Positions 32,059 through 43,739 of a stretch of DNA of 64,000 nucleotides are shown in pieces. The stretch lies in NCBI GenBank assembly GCA_020746875.1, contig JAGTJL010000001.1, positions 930,001-994,000 of the forward strand, written 5' to 3'. The notes beneath the pieces were generated by a model that worked only from the letters and a program-made list of their open reading frames with translations, was not told the DNA's origin and did not search any database. Numbering within the stretch: position 1 is the first letter of the stretch; every line of letters begins with the position of its first letter. The translations under genes were made by a program, and so were the position numbers. The stretch comes from Rhexocercosporidium sp. MPI-PUGE-AT-0058 (lineage: Eukaryota > Ascomycota > Leotiomycetes > Helotiales).

Positions 32059-32410
32059 TTACCCCAACTCGGTGTCCTGGTTCGGGTGGTTTTGCTGGCA
32101 GTGCATCCTAGTACGTTCAGCTCTTGACATTAAAATGATGTCCAGGTTCATAAGCCACTCGTTCGACAATGCTTCCTGCCCCTTGGACGCCTTAAATCTT
32201 GCGTCAGAGGGGAGCCTATGCAATGGACGTACCATCTCTTTCGAGTCACTTAGTAAGAAGTCTGCCTCCTCTGACAGGCTGACAGCTGCATGCACCTAGA
32301 AAATGCGGAAACCGGAGGATCTAAACTTTAACGGCCACTAAGTTGTTAACTTACTTGAATCCGTCCTGGATAAACATATTTAGTTAGATCGGCGGCCGTT
32401 GCTCGAATCG
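32059..32410 (-). CDS. possible small spliced gene, unrecognised
   Basis: A minus-strand frame 32295-32059 reads a balanced, protein-like sequence ('VHAAVSLSEEADFLLSDSKEM' start; 'ALSNEWLMNLDIILMSRAER' near the end). It is preceded by a good intron (32296-32354, GTAAGT...TTCTAG) and a further in-frame exon piece 'RATAADLTKYVYPGRIQ'. No ATG is found in frame before a stop upstream, so a first exon is missing or the gene is a relic. It lies in the spacer between CMR1 and ATG26 and would be convergent with CMR1. Confidence 0.3.
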
Positions 32411-32791
32411 TGTGTTATTATTTTGGCGTTGAACTAGTCCCGATCTCAACGTGCTCACTCATTGTGCAATGTGACTCTCCCAACATTACCTTATTGCCAC
32501 TACCGACCTTCACCTTCTGATCAGTCCATACCGTGACCACCTCAGCTCCTGTCATATCACCTCACTGCCACTACCACTGCACTGCAGCCCCATACAAAGA
32601 AAGCATGTGATTGTTCGGCTACGAGTACCGCTTTAGCCCATTGTCCCATTTGCCTGGTAGCTCCCTCAGCTTATCGATAACGATTTCAGTTTACGCCTCA
32701 CGCTAAGGCGAGCGAACCTAGCTGACTTTACAACCTTCAACTCGCTGACGAGGTTGACCGTTGTTACCTTGGGCTCGTTCCGACATTCAAA
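32411..32791 (+). promoter_or_regulatory. promoter/leader of ATG26
   Basis: The stretch before the ATG26 start is C/T-rich and without a reading frame of interest. A CACTGC-containing repeat appears at 32558-32583. No specific factor site is claimed. Confidence 0.35.
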
Positions 32792-35700
32792 ATGGCGCCG
32801 GAGGAGGATTTAAAGAAACGCGTGGCGCGTAAGTTGACGAAGAAGAGAAAGGAGGGACGCCAGGTCACAATGGACATCCCCGAGCGCTTTCGAGACGGCG
32901 ACGACGCTGACGAGGACTGCACTGCTCTCCATGGCCGGAACGCCTACATGAACCAGTCGGTCTTTGGCATGATAGCGGCAGCTGGGTCCCAGGTCGACTT
33001 TAATGCCAGGTTCGATGGCCAGTCCAGCGACGACGAGGAGGATTCAGGGGATCCACCAGCTTCACTCCTCACTGCCGAGTTGAAGGTTGACAAGACGCGG
33101 AAGGGGAAGCTACCTGCCAAACCGGAGAAGAATCATAGACGGAAGTTCTCTGAGAGTAAACTGCTGCGTTCTCTGTCGGGTCTGGGAAGGCAGAAATCCA
33201 AGCTCTCTCGAAGCGGCTCTGAATCCCCATCACCTAGTCCATCCTCCGAAGCTGTTACGCCCGACCCTCAAGCTGCTCGCACAACCTCAAGAGATGCTCC
33301 TGTCATGAGCAGGATGTTGGAGGCAAGGGCAGAGCTATCTCTGAGGCCGAGTTTTGATATACCACGACCTGGACATGTTAGAGATGTAGCTCTGGCCGAA
33401 GAACAAACGTCGAGCAGTCTGGCGAAGCAACTTATGGACATATTTGAGTTCGAGACCGCAGAGGACGTAATAGAAGGTAGGCTTGTTTCATACCCAGCTG
33501 ATTGTTGGGTTTCCCATTTTGTTACCAGACAATTAGAGTTCCAGATTACCCCCCTCTCCAGAAAGTAAACAACAAACGCTAACTGTTGTAGAATATCCTT
33601 GCTGGTTACTAAAAAGCGTCTTACTTCAGGGATACATGTATATAACGACAAAGCACATATGTTTCTATGCTTATTTGCCCAAGAAATCTGTAAGACCTTA
33701 TCCATATTATTGATCCAGACTCTCTAATAATGTATAGAATGAAGTCGTCAAGTCTGGATATCTCTCCAAATCCGGCCGAAGAAACCCAAAATACAATCGA
33801 TACTGGTTCCGGCTGAAAGATGACGTCCTTGCATACTACTCGGATCCCTCCGATATGTATTTCCCAAGCGGAAATATTGACCTGCGTTATGGCATATCCG
33901 CGAGTGTGGTAGAGAAAGAGAAGGGGAAGGATGCCACACACTTCACGGTCGTAACGCATCAGCGGAAATACAACTTCAAGGCCGATAGTGTACCGAGTGC
34001 CAAAGAATGGGTGAAGTCGCTACAGAAAATAATTTTCCGCTCCCACAACGAGGGAGATAGCGTTAAGATTTCATTGCCAATCGAGAACATTATCGACATC
34101 GAGGACAGTCAGATCATTGACTTTGCAGACACCTGCAAGATTCGGGTAATTGATAATGACGAGACTTACGCAATCGACGAGGTAGGTCCGCTTTTTCATT
34201 GTTTCAAGTTAGACTTGATCCTGACTTAACTTTAGTACTTTTTCTCATTCTTTAGCTTTGGAAAGGAGGCTTTGAACGTACTCCGAATCTTGGTTGAGGA
34301 CACTACCGCTCAACAAATTCCTGAGGAAGTGTTACTCTCGCCAACTCATCTTGACGGAAATCAAAGCCCTAGGTCGCGGAGTATTGGCCCTTCAAAGCGT
34401 ACTTCCTCTCAGACACCAAGAGAAAGACGGCCAAACCAACAGCCACCTCCCCCAATTCGAACCACCACACCTCTCTTGGAACATAGTGTCAAGGCTACTT
34501 TGTCACCCATTGGTGCAACTGCGAGCCCTCGGCCCAGTACTGAACTCAGTCGTGCAAGTTCGGACGCATTCCGGAGAAGCATGGATCTCAAGAATTTTGG
34601 AAGACGCAGCGTTGACCTTAACCGATTGACCATGGACGGCGCGGCAGCACCTCGGAGCGTTAGCGCAAGCAGAAGAAGTCTGAGTAGAAATCGTCTTCCC
34701 GAAAGAAGAGCGTCTGAAAAGCAAGGCTCTTCAGATTCATTTGTTCACTCGCTAGAGGAACCAGGGTCTTCTGGCGCGCTACCATCCGCAAGCGACGACA
34801 CGCAGGCTTCGGCTAGTCAAATATTAAGAGGCTCCGACGTGTTCCTGTCGCCAACTATTCAGCGATCTGCGTCAGCTTCTCGTCGACGGGATCCAGATCC
34901 CAATCACGACGATTCCCAATCCGAGTCACCTTCACGAGTCACACCCAATACTGGAACAATGAGACCAAAACCTCGTCATACTGCCACAACCGGCTCTGTT
35001 GACTCAAACGCGGGTCAAGTCGAGCCATCTGCAGCCGCCCCCACACTACAAAGTCTTGTCAAAGCTGGAGCATATCCATTACAACGCGCAGCAGGTTTCG
35101 CAGGGTATCTCAACAGACATTCGAAGCGCATGAGCACTTTGCTTGCAACTGAATCAATGGGTTACGTTGAGAAGGTATCAGGAATGTGGAAGGGAGGCAA
35201 GAAACACTATGACGAGCCTCAGGGATTGGCACCAGACGATGAGATGTATGACGACGATGAAGACCAGACAGCTGCATACGGAGACCGCTTTCGAGAACAC
35301 TTTGCCCTTCCTGCGACGGAAAAGCTGCAAGCTTCGTACTTCGGCTTCTTACATCGCGTGCTTCCTCTTTACGGCAAGATCTACATCAGCGACCGATCGT
35401 TCTGCTTCCGCAGTCTCCTTCCTGGCACACGTACCAAGCTCATCCTACCGCTAAAGGATATTGAGAACGTCGATAAGGAGAAGGGATTCCGTTTTGGATA
35501 CTCTGGATTGGTTGTGGTCATTAGAGGTCATGAAGAACTCTTCTTTGAATTTCCTCAGGCCGATACTCGAGATGACTGTGCAGTCACGCTCCTTCAGAAT
35601 CTAGAAACCATGCGATACCTTAAGGAATCAGGACTTCTGAGTGCGGAGGAGAAGGAGAGTGCACAAAACGCAAGCGCTGAGCACAAATCTCTTCAGCAGG

Positions 35701-37412
35701 CTCGAATGGATGGCTATGCTGAACATGAGATCAAGATGCCGAAGACTGCTGAAGAAGCCAAAGCCGATGGCCCGCCAATATTATTCGACGATCCAAGGGC
35801 TTCGATTCTCAATTTCAAGCCCACAGAATCGCTCCGAGTCACTTGCTTGACAATCGGTTCACGTGGCGATGTCCAGCCATACATTGCTCTTTGCAAGGGT
35901 CTAATGGCGGAAGGACACCGAACAAGAATTGCGACGCATCGCGAGTTCCAGGCTTGGGTTGAGAGCCATGGTATCGAGTTCCGCCCCGTGGAAGGAGATC
36001 CTGCCGAGCTGATGAGAATCTGCGTCGAGAATGGCATGTTTACGTATTCCTTCCTGAAGGAGGCATCTTCAAAATTTCGTGGATGGATCGATGAGCTACT
36101 TTCGTCTGGCTGGGCTGCTTGTCAGGATTCTGATCTTCTGATTGAAAGTCCTAGTGCCATGGGCGGGATCCATATTGCTGAGGCTCTTGGGATACCATAC
36201 TTCCGTGCATTCTCTATGCCATGGACTAGGACTCGCGCATACCCGCATGCATTTGCAGTTCCAGATCACAAGATGGGTGGTGCATACAACTACATCACCT
36301 ACGTTATGTTCGACAACGTCTTCTGGAAGGCCATTTCCACTCAAGTTAACCGATGGAGACGGAAAGAGCTGGGTCTACAAGCTACGAATCTCGAGAGAAT
36401 GCAGCCAAACAAGGTTCCATTTTTATACAACTTCAGTCCTTCCGTTGTTGTACCGCCGCTGGATTACAGTGATTGGATCCGTGTAACTGGCTACTGGTTC
36501 CTCGATGAAGGTGGAGATGATTGGACACCGCCTAAGGAGTTGACCGATTTCATCAAGAAGGCTAGAGACGATGGCAAGAAGATTGTCTACGTTGGATTTG
36601 GGTCGATTGTGGTCCCGGACTCGGCAGCCATGACCGACACGATTGTTCAGTCGGTTCTCAAGGCAGATGTTAGATGCATTCTTTCAAAGGGTTGGTCAGA
36701 TCGACTTGACAGAAAAGACGCTACAGTCGTCGAAGAGCCTCTACCTTCGGAAATTCTCCTGATCAAGTCCGCTCCTCATGATTGGCTTTTCAAGCAAATC
36801 GACGCCGCAGCTCACCATGGTGGGTCAGGAACTACTGGTGCCAGTCTGAGAGCTGGTCTTCCAACAATCATCAAGCCATTCTTCGGAGACCAGTACTTTT
36901 TCGGCTCTCGGGTTCAGGATCTAGGAGTCGGTATCTGCTTGAAGAAGTTGAATGTCAGCTCCTTCTCACGCGCCATGTGGGAAGCTTGCAACAGCCAAAG
37001 AATGATCGTCAAAGCCAAGGTCCTCGGCGAGACCATCAGACAAGTAAACTTCCCCTCCTTCCCTCAATCATAATTACCAAAATCCCTTCAAAAGCTAATA
37101 ACCCAACAGGAGAGCGGTGTGGATACAGCCATCCAGTCCATCTACCGCGACCTCGAATACGCCAAATCGCTAATCAAGCGCCGCGACGGCAAGGCCACCG
37201 ACGACGCAGCCGAAGATCCAGAAGAGAGCTGGACGTTCATCGGCGATGAGAATGACCCCGTCCTTGTGAAGCGCATCCACGATTGGGATGCACTCGCGCA
37301 GAGCGGTATTCTGGCGCAGAATATGGGGGCGGGTGGTCAGGGATCGGAGAGTTCGGATGGGAAGGCGTTTGGTAGGGGGAGTGAGAGTTTTGCTAGGGAT
37401 ATGGCTGCATGA
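32792..37412 (+). CDS. ATG26: sterol 3-beta-glucosyltransferase
   Basis: This enzyme transfers glucose from UDP-glucose to ergosterol; in several fungi it is also needed for selective autophagy of peroxisomes. Five exons (32792-33476, 33592-33689, 33738-34181, 34236-37043, 37110-37412) give 1445 codons in phase. Order: disordered Ser-rich N-terminus; GRAM domain from about residue 215 ('[17 protein letters not shown]'); PH domain about 264-360 ('[15 protein letters not shown]', '[17 protein letters not shown]'); a long disordered linker; a second GRAM about 755-860 ('[20 protein letters not shown]'); a GT28-type N-terminal Rossmann domain near 944 ('[20 protein letters not shown]'); and the nucleotide-sugar site near 1269 ('[18 protein letters not shown]'). 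The layout matches fungal Atg26/Ugt51 throughout. The last intron lies inside the catalytic C-terminus. Confidence 0.95.
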
Positions 37413-38537
37413 TGAGATGAATTCAGATGAGGTGCTTTTTTCTTCCCGAGCTTGTTTTTAGAGAGCGTGCGTTAACATTAATGATCTGTGGTTTGGCGGG
37501 TTGGGCTGGGATGGGTTGGATTGGGTATGGTAATGGCATAGCGAGAGATATGGGATCGTGCTTTCTTCCTTGAAATTTTTGTGCCCTTCTTTACCTTCCT
37601 GCCATTTCTTTCTGTTTCTGTTCTGCTGGGACTGTATTGGGGTTTGGGAGTGGGAGAGTTGGATGGATGATGGGATCTCAACTCCTTGCTTGAACCTCAA
37701 CATGGACTACAATTGCTATTGCTACTGCAATTTCAACCTTGTGATTGATCTCGATGGTTATGGACGAGCTGGCTTGAGGATTGAGGATTGGGGATTGGGG
37801 ATTGGGGATTGAAGGCACATACGCACGTGGGGTGACACGATATGATATGACGTACTAGTAGAGAGGCTAGTGGGTGGGGGATAATTTGTATTGAGTGAGG
37901 AAGCATGCATGGCGTGGATCTTGGGGGGTGTTAATAGATGGCTGGTTGGTGATGGCTGGTGGAGGGGAAGATGAAGGAGGGGGCTGAGATGTAGACTAGA
38001 GATGCTTGAGGGGATGATAGATGAATATACCTACTTACTTTGCCTTTTGTGTTGATGGAACCATTGATTACTATGTATAGCCGTTGTGACCTGGGAATAT
38101 AGGAATTTTGCATTGGTTTTGCTACGCTTTCAAAGTCAACACTAGCTCCTGATAATAGTTAGTTAAGCCCCGATCTAAGAGTAAGATTCAAACAAGACTT
38201 CCGTATCCAAGCAAACATAAGCTGGCATCTGAGGTCAATTTTTAACGTCTCATCTTCTAGATTGTCTACTCATCCCAGCTAGTCTTCGCAAGATGATCAA
38301 CATATTCAAGGCTCTCATGACTTGAGACTTATAGTAATTACTCACACCAGGTTTTGATGAGACAAAGATGTTGTGTTCAAGACTTACACATCTAGTCATA
38401 ATCTTGCTCTGTTTTGCTTTACTTCTCATTTTCATTCATTCAATGATTCGCTCGTGTATTCGCAGGGGTAGGAACAGAATTCGACCAAAAAAGGAATCGC
38501 TGGGGTCGAACTAATAGTACAGTGCAGTACAGGAGAG
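37413..38537. other. intergenic between convergent genes; no gene seen
   Basis: Two 3' flanks meet here. A short GGGGATT-like array (GAGGATTGGGGATTGGGGATTGGGGATT, about 37777-37810) is the only clear repeat. No coding signal was recognised. Confidence 0.5.
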
Positions 38538-40303
38538 TTACTCCTCCTCCGATTCCTCCGATTCCTCCGGCTCCTCAGGCTCAACATCTCGCTCCACTGA
38601 TCCCTCCTCCAGCTCCTTCTCTAGCTCCTTCTCTAGCTCCTCCTCTAGCTCCTTCTCCGATTTCTTTCGTCCCTCAAACTCATCGTCTGCGTCCTCTTGT
38701 AATTCCTCTGGCTCATCATCCGGATCCTCCTCCGACTCCACCGATCCCTCCTCTAGAGGATGCCATACCACAGCAGGGGCCAGAGAAGGCTTTGGGGACA
38801 CTGAAGGTGGGAACGTCTCGGCCTCGCTCTCGTGGTCGCTATCCTCGTTATCCGCGTCTTCACTCTCGTGCTCTCTCTTGCGCTCCCTCTTGTGCTGGCT
38901 CTCGTGCTCACCGTCATCCTCGTCGTCTGCGTCCTCGTTATCATCTACAGATGCCTCAAGCTTCTGTTCATCATCGAGCTGCACCTTCAAGTCGATCTCG
39001 AGCTCGTCTTCTGAGGTACCACAGTGGAAAAATGATGGTTCCTCCTCCAGCTCGAACTCATCCATCTCCGCATCCCTAACATAAGTGGCAAAGCGATAAT
39101 TGCTGATCTTGGAGAAGTACCGGCAACAAGGTCTGAGAGTGAAGAATTGGAAACCGCGAATCTGCTCGTTTACATGATTCATGCACTTGATCAAATTGTT
39201 CTCACCCTTCTCGGAGCACTGGAAGATGACATGGAGTGCCGAGTTGTCTGCCATGAGGAGCAGAGGGCCGAATTGTTCAAAGTGTTCCCTATAGTGGCGA
39301 AGCTCGCTTAGGGGGAAGCAAGCCTCAGGGTCTTCGTATATGAGCTCCATGATCATTAAGTTCTCTCCACGAAGCTTTTCTCCAATGGTTCCCTTTGGGA
39401 TCAAGAATGGTTGGATCTCGTCGTTGGTCTCTGGATTCTTTGTGAGGCTTTTGACTAATTCCTCGGACAATCCTCCAAGATCTAGGAGGCGTTGGCGCTT
39501 GGAACTGGTTGTATTATGCTCATCCTCCTCATCTGACTCGTTCTCAGGCTTTGCACGCTTCTGACTGATCTCAATCACCTCGCCGATATCTCCACCCCCA
39601 ATAACACCGTTGTCCTCCGGGCTTGATTCGAAGAGATAATCAACGTTTGGGAGTTCGTTCTCAGCTTCGCTCTCCGGGCCAGGTTCGAAGAGGTCGTCAA
39701 CATTTATGAGGTTGTTTTCAGTATCGCTCTCTGGGCCAGGTTCGAAGAGGTCGTCAACATTTCGGAGGTTGTTTTCTACAGAATCGGATGAGTTGCTGCA
39801 GATGTGGAATTAGTTCATGTTCTTTGGCAGATTAGGTTAGTGCAACAGAGGACTCACGTATTGCCTTGTGCAGTGGCCTTGAGTTGCTTCTCAGCTTTGA
39901 CTTTCACCGTGACGTCGTTCAACGAGGCGTCCCAGTAGAGAGAAATATTGTTTATCTTCTGCTCAAGTTTCCGCTCGGCTTTGTCTTGTTCGTCCTTGAA
40001 CATTTGGGATTGCTTCCTATTGTAGTCGGCAAGTGATTGCAATTCAAGACGAGAGAAATGCTTCTCGACTCTTCGGCTCTCGAGGATCGAGGTGGCGCGC
40101 CTAGATCCCTCCGGATCGTTGGTTGCATCGAAGCTCTGCGTTTCGAGGGCTCTGAAGTACTCTTTCAGGTGGTCGTGCGCAAGGAGCTCGATCAATTTGT
40201 GTTTCAAGGTGCCCTTGGGTACTTCCAAGCCTCTGGACTTGCAAATATGAGAGAGGGCGTGGTTGTCCATCGCGTCATATCTTGGTGGAGTTGCGCCCGC
40301 CAT
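38538..40303 (-). CDS. acidic SAP-like protein with a triple internal repeat
   Basis: Two exons (40303-39858 and 39795-38538; intron GTGAGT...TGCAG) give 567 codons. Residues about 12-45 ('NHALSHICKSRGLEVPKG') resemble a SAP motif, a helix-hairpin-helix DNA-binding element. Right after the splice come three copies of a 19-20-residue unit with the core 'NVDDLFEPGPES' (about residues 150-210). A middle domain (about 235-380, with 'LLLMADNSALHVIFQC' and 'GFQFFTLRPCCRYFSK') is ordered-looking but unrecognised. The last about 170 residues are almost pure Asp/Glu/Ser with Lys-Glu-Leu-Glu runs. Similar modular proteins occur in Leotiomycetes and are often lineage-restricted; a nuclear role is only inferred. 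Confidence 0.7.
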
Positions 40304-40842
40304 TGTTGGGTTGGTATCGTACGATTGATGGCGTTGGATAGATTATTTTGTTGGGATGGTAGTTATGGAAGAAGAAAGTTAAGAGGGGGGTAGCACAAGA
40401 ATTCGTGGAGGGCGAGGTCGCGAGAATGCGCTGTCGCGAGTGAATTGAACCAGGCTGACGCTAGGCTGCAAAATCCTTGACAATCCAGAGCATAAGTACT
40501 AGTTTGATTTCAAGGCCTGGTGAATCTCAATGTCGAATATTTTATTCTGACAATGGGGCGATTGGGAAGCGGGACGGCATTGATGTGTTGACTTCGCTTA
40601 ATAGAGGTCTCGCTTACGGGCAAGTGGTACATAAGTCAAAATAGCGAAAGTTGAACATCGCCGCGCTTCAACTTACACGTAGAAGTATTGTTAAGCAGCA
40701 CAACTAATTTTCGCGCGCACCCTCAATGGTACGTTTTCATCCCCACCCTTCTATCTGGTATTTGCTAACATTTCTTCACACGCACCTCCACCCATGAGTT
40801 GCAATGCATCGTTGCAACACCCGTCTACGGCCGGAACAGCCC

Positions 40843-41086
40843 TGTAATGGGGTTGCTAAAGCCAAAACCCAGTCATGTAACAGAGTATCGCAGTGGTAGC
40901 CCGAGGGACGGACGTCTATCGTATGCTGCGCACTGGGCTCTGATTGCGTGTGTACCCCGAGGGACGGACGTCTATCGTTGGTACACGCGGTTGGCTGGGC
41001 TCCTCCTTATATGGGTGTCCACACCCGGGTGAGGCTGGGGAAGTGAAGCACGGGGACTTCAATAATTCTTCTACATAACTACCTCA
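40843..41086 (+). mobile_element. possible degraded solo LTR
   Basis: The stretch begins TGTAATGGGG, has a TATA-like CCTTATATGGG near 41010, and ends with an A/T-rich run TCAATAATTCTTCTACATAACTACCTCA, an arrangement seen in fungal Copia-type LTRs. It holds a 22-bp direct repeat (40901-40922 and 40957-40978). No target-site duplication and no internal retroelement sequence were found, so this could be coincidence. Confidence 0.35.
40901..40978. repeat. 22-bp perfect direct repeat, 34 bp apart
   Basis: CCGAGGGACGGACGTCTATC plus GT occurs at 40901-40922 and again at 40957-40978. A diverged echo (AAAGGACGGAGGTCTATTG) is at about 41437-41455. Confidence 0.85.
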
Positions 41087-42755
41087 CCCAGCTGCAGAGT
41101 GAAAGGCTTTCTTTTTTGGTCTCCTTTTTGCCCTTCTTTCCTGCTTTCGTCGAGGCTACTCGGTTGAATGAATTCTCGCGTCTTGACTTCGGTTTATTAT
41201 CGGCTCGCTTCATTTACATATAATACTCTAAGTACCTAGGAATGTAATTAAATAACCACATTTAAGAATTACGTCTCCGCCACACCCGCCCACAACAAAA
41301 ACTGCAACCGTATTCCCAAGTCATTCAAACTACGAGCATTCGGGCTCGCGACCGTAAATGGCCAGGGGATTCCCTTGTTTGGGAATCGCTTCTGGCACAT
41401 CCCAGCTATCCACAAAGGCGCAGTAGCACCTCATCTCAAAGGACGGAGGTCTATTGCGCTTGCCAATCAACCTCATACTTGTCAAAGATCTACCGGCCGC
41501 CGGCCAGGGTTTGGCTAGGCAAGTGGTTATGGACATTCTAAATCTTCCACAATTACTTCTCGTTTCTCCTCGCTCATCAGATTTTGAGGAGGGCTTGATT
41601 CTCATGGCAATTTTTAGGGGGGTTTCAGTTCCGAGTCTAATACCTTGACGGTGCTGACAATTGGGTTGCTAAGAGAGTCTCTTGTTTTATTGGCGTGACT
41701 AAATTATTACTGCGGTTGGCTGGGGTTTCTTTTGGCTCCCTTTTGGACTCGTTATGCAGTAATCTTTTGTCTCTGTTCTCTGTTTCTTTTGCGAGCCGAA
41801 ATTTTCGCGGTGTGATGCCGGGGAGAGATTTCTCGCTTAAATTTCTCGATAAAAACATTGAGCTCTCACTTCAACGCATCATCCCGGAGGGAAGCTGTAG
41901 GACATCTCGAGGTATTTAGACTTGCAGGAAATCACTTCGGGATTACTATTGAGCGCTGTCAGAGAGCATTGGCCTCAGAAGTCGCGATTATGGCGATTCC
42001 TTGTGCCGGCGGCTGAATTTCAGCTTGACGTCCTGTCTCGCTTCCATTTTCAAAATTGTTATTTTTGAGCAACATGCTGTACGGAAGGATGGGTCATTGT
42101 GCTTGAAAGTACATTCGCTCAGGTACTACAAACGAAGGAGTTTAATCACCATATATTTGGCTCGGGTACCTCGGTGTTTCCTCCTGGAGGTTAACAAGAT
42201 AACCACCATGAAGAAGTCGTCTTGGATGCGGGAAATGGGACGCCCTGATCATGGATGTTAAGGACTAAAACAACCGCCGTGGGTATCGGTATACTCTGTC
42301 TAATTCTGAGTCGAATCCTGTTGACGAGTCATGAGGTGGTCAAGTGCCTCTTTCTGGACTACTTAGGTCTTTCTTCACAGGTCTATGTTACACATTGAGA
42401 AGTCGGGTGCCGCAACTGCCCAAGCGGAAATGTAAATGGGTGGGATATAGAAACCCCTCTATTATGAAAGGTATAGCTTCAAGACTGAAATCAAATGATC
42501 CGACCATAATCAGATGTGGATTCTCGCTTCAGCCTAAATAAGGGCATTCCTCACTAACATAACTACCACACGCCCATCTTCCTACACGTTCTCGAAAATC
42601 CCAAAGGAGGCCCAAACACACCAAAATCGGAATGCCGTTACTTCCCTGCAATTGAATGCCCGAGCACAACACGCAATGTAGCTGCAAGCATCGCCTCCCC
42701 AAACCGGCGAGGCTGAGGACTGACGAAAACGTGACCCTGTGCATTCCGCCAGCAG

Positions 42756-42826
42756 CCAATCACCGCCCTTCGACTGTTTCCCGCAGTGCTGCGCATCCCC
42801 TGCAAGCATGCGGGCGGCTGGCCAAT
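42756..42826 (+). promoter_or_regulatory. pair of CCAAT boxes upstream of FCP1
   Basis: CCAATCA occurs at 42756-42762 and again at 42822-42828, 66 bp apart, both in GC-rich context about 0.9-1.0 kb before the FCP1 start codon. They are candidate HAP/CCAAT-binding complex sites. The C-rich stretch after them (42900-43250) looks like a transcribed leader. Confidence 0.4.
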
Positions 42827-42828
42827 CA

Positions 42829-43739
42829 GAGCCCGGATCAACATCTCTCCACTTTCACAGAGCGGCGGAGTTAAAAGGCTCTGGATTCCCCAGCGAAAGA
42901 AAGGGCCACGGCCACGGCCACAGCCTGAGCCTGCCACCGACACACCGACACACCGAGCCACCCACCATCCACCATCCATCCATCATCCATCCATCCAGAA
43001 GCGGACGCGAGACCAAATATTCGACTTCCTTGTCCTTGTCCACCCTCACCCTTCGACTTCACATCACCCAAGTCACCCCCAGTACTTGCAAGAAGTCAAT
43101 TCTTTCACCGATCCCTCTCCACCACCCGCAACAAAACTGCGCACTGCTTGGCTAGACTCGCCCAATTCACCTTCCCTTCCCCGTTACGCCGTCCACTCCG
43201 CTGTGAACCTACAAGTATTATAATACAGCTCCCAAGTCAACACCGCGTCAACCCCTACGGCCAAACAACAGCACGCGCACATTGCCTTCTGCCAGCCAGC
43301 AGCTGCAGCAATACCTACAGAGAGACGAAGAAGAGATTCGGGGAAGATAGAAAAGGTGATTACTTGAGTGCTGGGATTGGAAGGAGCATCGGCGCAGATG
43401 CACTGGTTATTACCCTACGCTCCAGCTGTACCCCACGCGACATCTATGAGAGCTTCTCCAAAGCTCAAGTCGAGATCGTAGGTCTTCCGACAGCTTGTAG
43501 ACGCCGTATCGTATGTGCCAGGAGCTTGCGCAAGCTGCTGCGAGCTGTTTCGAGGCGGCCTGTCTGTTTGCTTACCGGCTGTCCTCGATCCCTCGAGTTC
43601 CACTGGCGCGCTGTCTCTCCACGCTCTATTTCGAATGTTTGTCTTTGGTTCATTCACTAATTCGGGCTTCACTATAGATCGAGAGAGGCGAGAACCGCAT
43701 GATCACAAGGAACTGCGATACCCCGAAGGAGGAAATAAG
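42829..43739 (+). promoter_or_regulatory. FCP1 leader region
   Basis: C/T-rich sequence with CATCCATC repeats around 42965-42995. An acceptor-like CACTATAG at 43670-43677 suggests a leader intron ending shortly before the start codon. The open frame through 43515-43739 joins FCP1 without a stop but is not conserved-looking, so it is treated as leader. Confidence 0.4.

Larger units (their letters stand above)
40304..42738. other. spacer with LTR-like element and no confident gene
   Basis: Contains the promoter of the SAP-like gene, an LTR-like stretch (40843-41086) and AT-richer sequence with no protein-like frame from 41250 to 42600. Short frames at 41454-41919 and 42001-42261 have no recognisable features. 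Confidence 0.45.

Noticed and set aside
38522..39079. 185-codon plus-strand Pro-rich frame
   Set aside because: It is the antisense of the acidic tail of the SAP-like protein; CTC/TCC arrays give Pro/Leu frames by composition.
40838..41091. Target-site duplication for the LTR-like element
   Set aside because: Flanks AGCCC and CCCAG do not match as direct repeats, so the element stays low confidence.
43515..43739. Extended FCP1 N-terminus
   Set aside because: 'MGKLL' at 43740 is the usual family start; the upstream frame is Cys/Ser-rich and follows an acceptor-like site, so it is probably leader.
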